Shown: positions 5,846 through 10,444 of the stretch, in pieces
How the letters are laid out: each line of letters begins with the position of its first letter
How positions within the stretch are numbered: position 1 is the stretch's first letter
DNA from: DASRHK01 sp035650495
Lineage (GTDB): Bacteria > Pseudomonadota > Gammaproteobacteria > Nevskiales > Nevskiaceae
DNA: 10,444 nucleotides
NCBI GenBank assembly: GCA_035650495.1
Contig: DASRHK010000001.1
Location: 1 to 10,444, forward strand
Direction: 5' to 3'
Made by a program: the position numbers and the translations under genes
Notes under the pieces: generated by a model
Databases searched by the model: none
Seen by the model: the letters and a program-made list of their open reading frames with translations, nothing else
What the model was told of the DNA's origin: nothing

Positions 5846-7123
5846 ATGAGCCGAGCCCTTGATGCGCGCATTTCGCGATGGATCGCGGGACTTGTGCTGG
5901 TCGGGAGCGCGCTCGCGTGGCAGCCCGCACATGCCGTGCCGAGCTACGCGCGGCAGATGGGCATGGCTTGCAGCGGCTGCCACACCACGATCCCCGAGCT
6001 CAATGCGTTCGGCCGCCAGTTCAAGCTGACCGGCTACACGATGACGACGGCCGACCAGGTCAAGAGCGAGAAGGACCTGTCGATCAATCGGCTCGTGCCG
6101 TTCTCGTTGATGCTTGAGACGGGCTTCACGCACGTCCAGAAGACAGTGCCCGACACGCAGAACAACGACGTGCAGTTCCCGCAGCAGCTGAGCCTGTTCT
6201 ATTCGGGACGGATCAGCGACAAGCTCGGCGCCTTCTCACAGCTCACCTACGATCAGCCGAGCGACAAGTTCAACTGGGACAACACCGACATCCGCTACGC
6301 GACGATGAGCGGCAGCGCGATCTACGGCGCGACGCTCAACAACGCCCCGACGGTGGAAGACCTATGGAACAGCACGAACGTCTGGGGATTCCCGTTCGCA
6401 GGCTCGGCGACTGCGCCGACACCGACGGCTTCGTCACTGATCGACCGTCTCGCGCAGGACTCGATCGGGCTCGGCGCGTTTGGCATGTGGCAGGGCAGCT
6501 ACTACGCCGACGTGACGCTCTATCGCTCGACGCATCTCGGACAGGATCAACCCAACGCGGACAGCACCAGCACGATCAGCGGCGTCGCGCCGTACTGGCG
6601 GCTCGCCTGGCAGCGCAGCTTCGGTGGCAACACCGTCATGATCGGCACCTACGGCATGCAGGCTTCGGAGTTCCCCCAAGGCGTCTCCGGCCCGAAGGAC
6701 CAGTTCACCGACGTCGCCGTCGACGCGCAGTACGAGCGCAGCTTCGGCATGAACGCGATCACGGCACACGCCGCCTACTTGCGCGAGAGCATGAAGCTCG
6801 AGGCGACCGATCCGGGCAATCGCCCGAAGGCCAGCTTCATGCGCCTCGACGCGACCTATCACCTCGACACGCAAGCCGCGTTCTCCGCCGGATATCAGGG
6901 CATCGCCGGCGACGCCACGCCGTTCTGGGGCACCGCGAGCGGCAAGCCCAACAGCACTGCCTTCATCGTCGAGGCGAGCCATCTGCCATGGCAAAACACC
7001 AAGTTCAGCGTGCAGTACGCGATCTACACCAAGTTCGACGGCACCAAGAGCGACTACGACGGCGCCGGTCGCAGCGCGTCGGACAACAACACGCTCTACG
7101 TGCTGGCGTGGCTCCTGCTGTGA
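5846..7123 (+). CDS. Single-heme porin-cytochrome (Cyc2-like outer-membrane cytochrome)
   Basis: The 425-residue protein starts at ATG 5846, with GGAG at 5834-5837 eight bases upstream. The frame is open from 5789, but earlier starts fall between the operator and the inferred transcript start. Residues 1-30 are a signal peptide ending AHA. Directly after it comes ARQMGMACSGCHTTIPEL, where C42, C45 and H46 are a c-type heme site, then NAFGRQFKLTGYTM. The remaining 350 residues are rich in alternating aromatic/polar strands separated by polar turns (YYADVTLYRSTHL, WRLAWQRSF, ARQ-free NTKFSVQYAIYTKF), as in outer-membrane beta-barrels. A short N-terminal monoheme domain fused to a porin is the architecture of Cyc2, an electron conduit of iron oxidisers, and of a broader uncharacterised family in other proteobacteria. 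Membership of true Cyc2 is not proven. The chain ends AWLLL, lacking the usual terminal aromatic residue. An FNR-type box suggests anaerobic or nitric-oxide control. The heme and barrel call is strong; the substrate is unknown. Confidence 0.8.
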   Translation: MSRALDARISRWIAGLVLVGSALAWQPAHAVPSYARQMGMACSGCHTTIPELNAFGRQFKLTGYTMTTADQVKSEKDLSINRLVPFSLMLETGFTHVQKTVPDTQNNDVQFPQQLSLFYSGRISDKLGAFSQLTYDQPSDKFNWDNTDIRYATMSGSAIYGATLNNAPTVEDLWNSTNVWGFPFAGSATAPTPTASSLIDRLAQDSIGLGAFGMWQGSYYADVTLYRSTHLGQDQPNADSTSTISGVAPYWRLAWQRSFGGNTVMIGTYGMQASEFPQGVSGPKDQFTDVAVDAQYERSFGMNAITAHAAYLRESMKLEATDPGNRPKASFMRLDATYHLDTQAAFSAGYQGIAGDATPFWGTASGKPNSTAFIVEASHLPWQNTKFSVQYAIYTKFDGTKSDYDGAGRSASDNNTLYVLAWLLL

Positions 7124-7136
7124 TCTGAAGCTAGAC

Positions 7137-7164
7137 TTCTGGTCGAACCCCATGTCGACCAGGA
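7137..7164 (+). promoter_or_regulatory. Hairpin covering the Shine-Dalgarno of the metallopeptidase gene
   Basis: TTCTGGTCGA (7137-7146) pairs with TCGACCAGGA (7155-7164): ten pairs, one of them T-G, around an 8-base loop ACCCCATG. The last four bases of the right arm, AGGA, are the only ribosome-site-like sequence before the ATG at 7171, so folding would hide it. The eight-base perfect inverted repeat could instead be a DNA operator, or slow polymerase as a weak terminator after the porin-cytochrome. No T-run follows. Confidence 0.45.
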
Positions 7165-7170
7165 TTCCCC

Positions 7171-8847
7171 ATGCGCAAGCCGCTGTGCGCCGTGAGCGCC
7201 GTTTTCGCCGCGCTGCTGTCCCATAGCGTGATGGCCGCAGCCGAAAAGCTTCCCGACGTCGTCGAGCTCAACCGTCTCGCCGCACGGCTGACCCCGGTCG
7301 ATCTGAAGGTCGATCTCTCCGGCCTGCCGAAGAACGAGCGCGAGTCGCTCGCGAAGCAGGTCGCCGCCGCGCGGCTGATGGACGCGATCTTCCTGCGCCA
7401 GGTGTGGGCGGGGAACGAATCGGTCCTGCTGTCCTTGCTCGACGATCACAGCCCGCTCGGTCGCGCGCGGCTGACGAACTTCCTGCAGCAGAAGGGGCCG
7501 TGGGACCGCATCGAGCACAACCACGCCTTCATTCCCGGCGTGCCGGAAAAACCGGCCGCCGGCAATTTCTATCCGGCCGGCGCGACGAAGGAAGAGGTCG
7601 GCAAGTGGATCGACAGCCTCGTCGGCAAGGAGGGCAAGGAAGCGAAAGGCTTCTTCCACACCATCCGGCGCGAGACCAGCGGCAAGTTCACGACCGTGCC
7701 GTACAGCCTCGAGTATCAGGGCGAGCTCGCGCAGGCAGCGGACCTGCTGCGCGAGGCCGCGAAGCTCACGGCACAGCCGTCGCTGAGGAAATTCCTGGAA
7801 GCGCGCGCCGACGCGTTCATCAGCAACGATTACTACGACAGCGACGTCGCCTGGATGGAGATGGACGCGTCGCTCGAGCCAACGATCGGGCCTTATGAGG
7901 TCTACGAGGACGACTGGTTCAACTACAAGGCTGCGTTCGAGGCATTCATCGCGGTGCGCGACGAGAAGGAGTCGGCGAAGCTCGCGAAGTTCTCTGCCGA
8001 GCTGCAGGGGCTCGAGAACAACCTGCCGATCGATCCGTCATTGCGCAATCCGAAGCTCGGCGCGCTCGCGCCGATCAAGGTGGTCAACGTCGTGTTCAAT
8101 TCCGGCGACGGCAATCGCGGCGTGCAGACGGCGGCGTACAACCTGCCGAATGACGAGCGCATCACGCAGAAGATGGGCAGCAAGCGCGTGATGCTGAAGA
8201 ACATGCAGGAAGCGAAGTTCGACAAGGTATTGCTGCCGATCGCGCGCATCGCGCTCGCGAAAGCCGATCAGAAGAACGTGCAGTTCGACCCGTTCTTCAC
8301 CTTCATCCTGATGCACGAGCTGATGCACGGGCTCGGCCCGCACGAGATCTCCGTCGGCGGCCGCAAGACGACGGCTCGCCAGGAATTGAAGGAGATCAGC
8401 GGCGCGTTCGAAGAAGCGAAGGCCGACATCTCCGGCCTGTGGGCTCTGCAGCAGCTGGTCGACAAGGGCGTCATCGACAAGTCGATGGAGCGCACGATGT
8501 ACGACACCTATCTCGCCGGCGCTTTCCGCACGCTGCGCTTCGGCATCACCGAGGCGCACGGCAAGGGCATGGCGATGCAGCTCAACTGGCTGCTCGACCA
8601 GGGCGGCGTGAAGGTCGAGAAGGACGGCACCTTCGCCGTCGTGCCCGACAAGGTGAAGCCGGCCGTCACCGGACTCACGCACGAGATCATGACCATCCAG
8701 GCGCGCGGCGACTACAACGCCGCGAAGTCGATGCTCGACCAGCTCGGCGTGATCCGTCCGGAAGCGGCGAAGCTGATCGCGAAGATGGAGAAGGTGCCGG
8801 TCGACATCTCGCCGCGGTTCGTGACCGCGGACGCGCTGTCTCCGTAG
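7171..8847 (+). CDS. Secreted M49-like (dipeptidyl-peptidase III family) zinc metallopeptidase
   Basis: The protein is 558 residues. Residues 1-23 form a Sec signal peptide (basic start, hydrophobic core, then SVMAAAEK), so it should act in the periplasm or outside; the early C6 is not a lipobox. The zinc site is HELMHGLGPH: H382 and H386 bind zinc and E383 is the catalytic base. Thirty residues on, FEEAKADISGLWAL supplies the second glutamate (E414 or E415), as in the M49 EExxAD motif. Classical dipeptidyl peptidase III has the longer HEXXGH; this protein has plain HEXXH followed by GLGPH, like the divergent M49 domain fused to Nudix enzymes in plants and in bacterial relatives. Dipeptide release from peptide N-termini is the family reaction; the actual substrate here is unknown. 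The gene starts 47 bases after the porin-cytochrome, with a hairpin over its AGGA ribosome site. It may be co-transcribed with that gene, and converges on darP eight bases after its stop. Confidence 0.88.
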   Translation: MRKPLCAVSAVFAALLSHSVMAAAEKLPDVVELNRLAARLTPVDLKVDLSGLPKNERESLAKQVAAARLMDAIFLRQVWAGNESVLLSLLDDHSPLGRARLTNFLQQKGPWDRIEHNHAFIPGVPEKPAAGNFYPAGATKEEVGKWIDSLVGKEGKEAKGFFHTIRRETSGKFTTVPYSLEYQGELAQAADLLREAAKLTAQPSLRKFLEARADAFISNDYYDSDVAWMEMDASLEPTIGPYEVYEDDWFNYKAAFEAFIAVRDEKESAKLAKFSAELQGLENNLPIDPSLRNPKLGALAPIKVVNVVFNSGDGNRGVQTAAYNLPNDERITQKMGSKRVMLKNMQEAKFDKVLLPIARIALAKADQKNVQFDPFFTFILMHELMHGLGPHEISVGGRKTTARQELKEISGAFEEAKADISGLWALQQLVDKGVIDKSMERTMYDTYLAGAFRTLRFGITEAHGKGMAMQLNWLLDQGGVKVEKDGTFAVVPDKVKPAVTGLTHEIMTIQARGDYNAAKSMLDQLGVIRPEAAKLIAKMEKVPVDISPRFVTADALSP

Positions 8848-8867
8848 GTCGGCCTTCAGGCCGACTT
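8846..8867. terminator. Shared hairpin between convergent peptidase and darP genes
   Basis: GTCGGCC (8848-8854) and GGCCGAC (8859-8865) form a perfect 7-bp stem around TTCA. An A-T and a G-T pair extend it to nine. It starts at the last bases of the peptidase stop, and the darP stop (8856-8858, TGA on the minus strand) is inside the loop, so the arm at 8859-8865 encodes the last codons of darP. Only TT follows on the plus strand, so efficiency as an intrinsic terminator is uncertain, but the position suits both genes. Confidence 0.55.
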
Positions 8868-9344
8868 GGTCAGGGCCGCGGAGATCGCGCGGAACAGCTC
8901 GCGGAAGGCGCCCTTGTCATCGCGCCGTGCCGCGCGCACCAGCACGCGCAGCGCCAGCGCATCGGTGCCGGGATGCTGCATCGTCCACGCGTCGAGGTGG
9001 GCGTCGTCCGCGATCATCCGCTCGCGCCAGCGCTGTGCGTCCTTGAACAGGTTCGCCTCGCGCAGCTGGTGTGAGCGCCTCGCGTCGACCGCGCGACGCA
9101 GCGGCTCGGTGTCGGCGTTGCGCATCAGCTTGCCGATGAACTGGGCCTGCCGCCGGCGCGCTTCGTTCGAGGTGAGCCGGCGCATTTCGGCGAGCGCGCC
9201 GCGCAGCCGCTCGTCGGTCACCAGCGCGTCGAGCTCGGCGTCGGTGAATTCCAGCAAGGTCTCGCCGAGCTTCTGCACGTCGGTGGCGTCGCGCTTGCGC
9301 GCGGATTTGCTCGGGGGCTCGTCGGCTTCGAAATCGTCGCGCAT
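8856..9344 (-). CDS. darP: DarP (YjgA/DUF615) ribosome maturation protein
   Basis: This 162-residue protein starts at ATG 9344; a TTG three codons upstream is possible and would give 165 residues, but neither has a strong ribosome site (GAAG before the ATG). It matches DarP/YjgA in overall length (E. coli about 183) and in motif order. There is an acidic start, then SKSARKRDATDVQKLGETLLEF (12-33), which corresponds to the family SKSEIKRDAEELKRLG region. EARRRQAQFIGKLMR (61-75) corresponds to EGRRRQLQLIGKMLR, and ALRVLVRAARRDDKGAFRELFR (131-152) to the C-terminal TLIRNAKKE-x-x-RQIFQYLRE block. The protein is almost all alpha-helical and basic. DarP binds the large ribosomal subunit and promotes late 50S assembly. 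It is typical of gamma- and betaproteobacteria and is the best taxonomic clue in this window. It is transcribed alone, divergent from the TPR-type gene. Confidence 0.93.
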   Translation of the reverse strand: MRDDFEADEPPSKSARKRDATDVQKLGETLLEFTDAELDALVTDERLRGALAEMRRLTSNEARRRQAQFIGKLMRNADTEPLRRAVDARRSHQLREANLFKDAQRWRERMIADDAHLDAWTMQHPGTDALALRVLVRAARRDDKGAFRELFRAISAALTKSA

Positions 9345-9355
9345 CGGCTTCAAGC

Positions 9356-9385
9356 TTGACAGAGATGCGCGGCGGGCGCGATGGT
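9356..9385 (+). promoter_or_regulatory. Candidate sigma-70 promoter of the TPR-type gene
   Basis: TTGACA at 9356-9361 is a perfect -35. With an 18-base spacer, GATGGT (9380-9385) is a poor -10, three of six. The transcript would start near 9392, leaving a 27-base leader before the ATG at 9419 with GAGGAG at 9407-9412. The interval between the divergent darP and TPR genes is 74 bases, so both promoters must lie in it or in darP. Confidence 0.35.
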
Positions 9386-9418
9386 GAACGCACCGGGGAT
9401 GTTCTCGAGGAGACTGCC

Positions 9419-10444
9419 ATGACCTCGATGCTGCTGCGCGCCGGAACCCTCTGCATCCTGCTGCTCGCTGCGCCGTCGTACGCCGCGCAGCATCCAGCGC
9501 CGGGCGATCTGCGCTCCGCCGGTGCGGTCGACTTCAAGATCTCCTGCAAGCCGGCCGTGCAAGCCGACTTCGCGCGCGCCGTCGCGCTGCTGCATTCGTT
9601 CTTCTACGAAGAAGCGCGCCGGGTCTTCACTTCGGTCGCCGAGCGCGATCCCAGCTGCGCGATGGCGCAGTGGGGCATCGCGATGACGTGGTGGCATCCG
9701 ATCTGGACGCCGCCGACGTCGGAGGAGATGAGCGCGGGCGCGGCTGCCGCAGAGCGCGCCTCGCAGCTCAAGGCGAGCCCGCGCGAGCGCGGCTTCGTCG
9801 ATGCGATCAACGCGTATTACGCTGCGGCCGACGTGCCGCCGACCGGGCCGGTCGGCCAGTCCTGCCACGGCCCCGTGGGTGCGCCTGCGCGCGTGAGCGC
9901 CTACGAGCAGGCGATGCGCATGGTCTACGAGCAGTTCCCCGACGACTTCGAGACGCAGGTGTTCTACGCGTTCGCGGTGCTCGCGGTCGGCTACGCGACG
10001 CCGGCCGACACGACGCTCGCCAATCAGCTGAAGGCGGGCGCAATGCTCGAAGCCTTGTGGAAGAAGAATCGCAAGCATCCTGGCGTCGCGCACTACATCA
10101 TCCACAGCTACGACTATCCGGCGCACGCGCCGCGCGCGCTCGACGCCGCGAAAGCCTACGCCGACCTCGCGCCGTGGGTTCCGCATGCGCTGCACATGCC
10201 GTCGCACATCTTCACGCGGCTCGGGATGTGGGACGCGGCGATCGCGACGAATCAGGCGTCGGCGGAAGCGTCGCGCGCGTATGCGACCCAGCGCGGACGC
10301 ACAGCCGCGGAGGTCGAAGAGCTGCACGCGCTCGACTATCAGATGTACTCGTACCTGCAGGAGGGCCGCGACGCCGATGCTCGCCGCGTGCTGGAAACGA
10401 TCACCGGCGTGCGCGCGACCTATCCGGCGATGGAGTTCGTCGGC
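9419..10444 (+). CDS. Secreted TPR-type protein with conserved-looking His clusters, 3'-truncated
   Basis: The frame opens at ATG 9419 behind an excellent GAGGAG six bases upstream, and is still open after 342 codons at the window edge. Residues 1-22 are a Sec signal peptide (LCILLLAAPSYA), so the protein is exported. Residues 50-90 (FARAVALLHSFFYEEARRVF, then ERDPSCAMAQWGIAMTWW) have the helix-turn-helix pattern of tetratricopeptide repeats, the family style of many exported TPR-annotated proteobacterial proteins. Two histidine-rich segments follow: HPGVAHYIIHSYD (220-232) and PHALHMPSHIFTRLGMW (255-271), the latter in a helical hairpin. H225/H229 and H256/H259/H263 have spacings that could bind a metal, though none is a known protease motif. 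I infer protein interaction or an unidentified activity; the missing C-terminus may hold more. C43, C80 and C149 could form disulfides in the periplasm. Confidence 0.8.
   Translation, partial: MTSMLLRAGTLCILLLAAPSYAAQHPAPGDLRSAGAVDFKISCKPAVQADFARAVALLHSFFYEEARRVFTSVAERDPSCAMAQWGIAMTWWHPIWTPPTSEEMSAGAAAAERASQLKASPRERGFVDAINAYYAAADVPPTGPVGQSCHGPVGAPARVSAYEQAMRMVYEQFPDDFETQVFYAFAVLAVGYATPADTTLANQLKAGAMLEALWKKNRKHPGVAHYIIHSYDYPAHAPRALDAAKAYADLAPWVPHALHMPSHIFTRLGMWDAAIATNQASAEASRAYATQRGRTAAEVEELHALDYQMYSYLQEGRDADARRVLETITGVRATYPAMEFVG

Noticed and set aside
5846..7123. Calling the porin-cytochrome a proven iron oxidase (cyc2)
   Set aside because: The architecture fits, but the wider family exists in organisms not known to oxidise iron and no partner genes are in the window.
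9345..9353. TTG start for darP at 9353
   Set aside because: It has no better ribosome site than the ATG three codons later; kept only as an alternative.
9350..10327. Long minus-strand open frame opposite the TPR-type gene
   Set aside because: Arg-rich translation without motifs; the plus-strand frame has a signal peptide, a GAGGAG site and family-like helices.
1..10444. Mobile element, CRISPR array or defence island
   Set aside because: No transposase, integrase, terminal repeats, direct-repeat arrays or defence domains are visible; gene order and style look like ordinary chromosome.

Overview
This GC-rich window has dense, short-spaced genes and looks like a free-living Gram-negative proteobacterium. 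A DarP/YjgA ribosome-assembly protein points to the gamma- or betaproteobacteria, and a predicted outer-membrane porin-cytochrome fits that. A steroid- or hydrocarbon-degrading gammaproteobacterial lineage would suit the P450, but that is a guess from gene style, not from a marker gene. No tRNA, rRNA, insertion sequence, phage gene or CRISPR array is visible, and no stretch over about 110 bases lacks a gene.

Layout: (1) bases 1-1332, plus strand: the 3' part of an LVIVD-repeat beta-propeller gene, coupled by an ATGA overlap to a small DUF2834-like membrane protein. (2) 1282-2801, minus strand: a SAM-dependent methyltransferase coupled by a TGATG overlap to an unrecognised six-helix membrane protein, whose end overlaps the DUF2834-like gene by 51 bases tail to tail. 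(3) 2910-3224, minus: a 104-residue single-span membrane protein with a Ser/Thr/Pro-rich tail, followed by a strong GC hairpin. (4) 3310-5735, minus: a compact operon of a TauE/SafE-type transporter, a cytochrome P450 and a 61-residue Cys/His protein. (5) 5846-8847, plus: a one-heme cytochrome joined to a predicted outer-membrane beta-barrel, then a secreted M49-like zinc metallopeptidase. (6) 8856-9344, minus: darP. (7) from 9419, plus: the first 342 codons of a secreted TPR-type protein that runs off the window.

The most informative regulatory signal is between the divergent transporter/P450 operon and the porin-cytochrome gene. An FNR/Anr/Dnr-type box (TTGAC-CTGG-ATCAA, 5776-5789) is centred exactly 41.5 bases upstream of the start site implied by a TACGGT -10 element, the classical class II activator geometry. 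The same box would cover the -35 region of the divergent transporter promoter. This suggests that low oxygen or nitric oxide turns on the porin-cytochrome and may turn down the oxygen-using P450 operon. A second regulatory candidate is a 10-bp hairpin that pairs the Shine-Dalgarno sequence of the metallopeptidase gene.

Most genes belong to recognisable families. The less described parts are the porin-cytochrome with its regulatory arrangement, the P450 plus 61-residue protein pair, the methyltransferase plus six-helix membrane protein pair, and the conserved-looking histidine clusters in the TPR-type protein.
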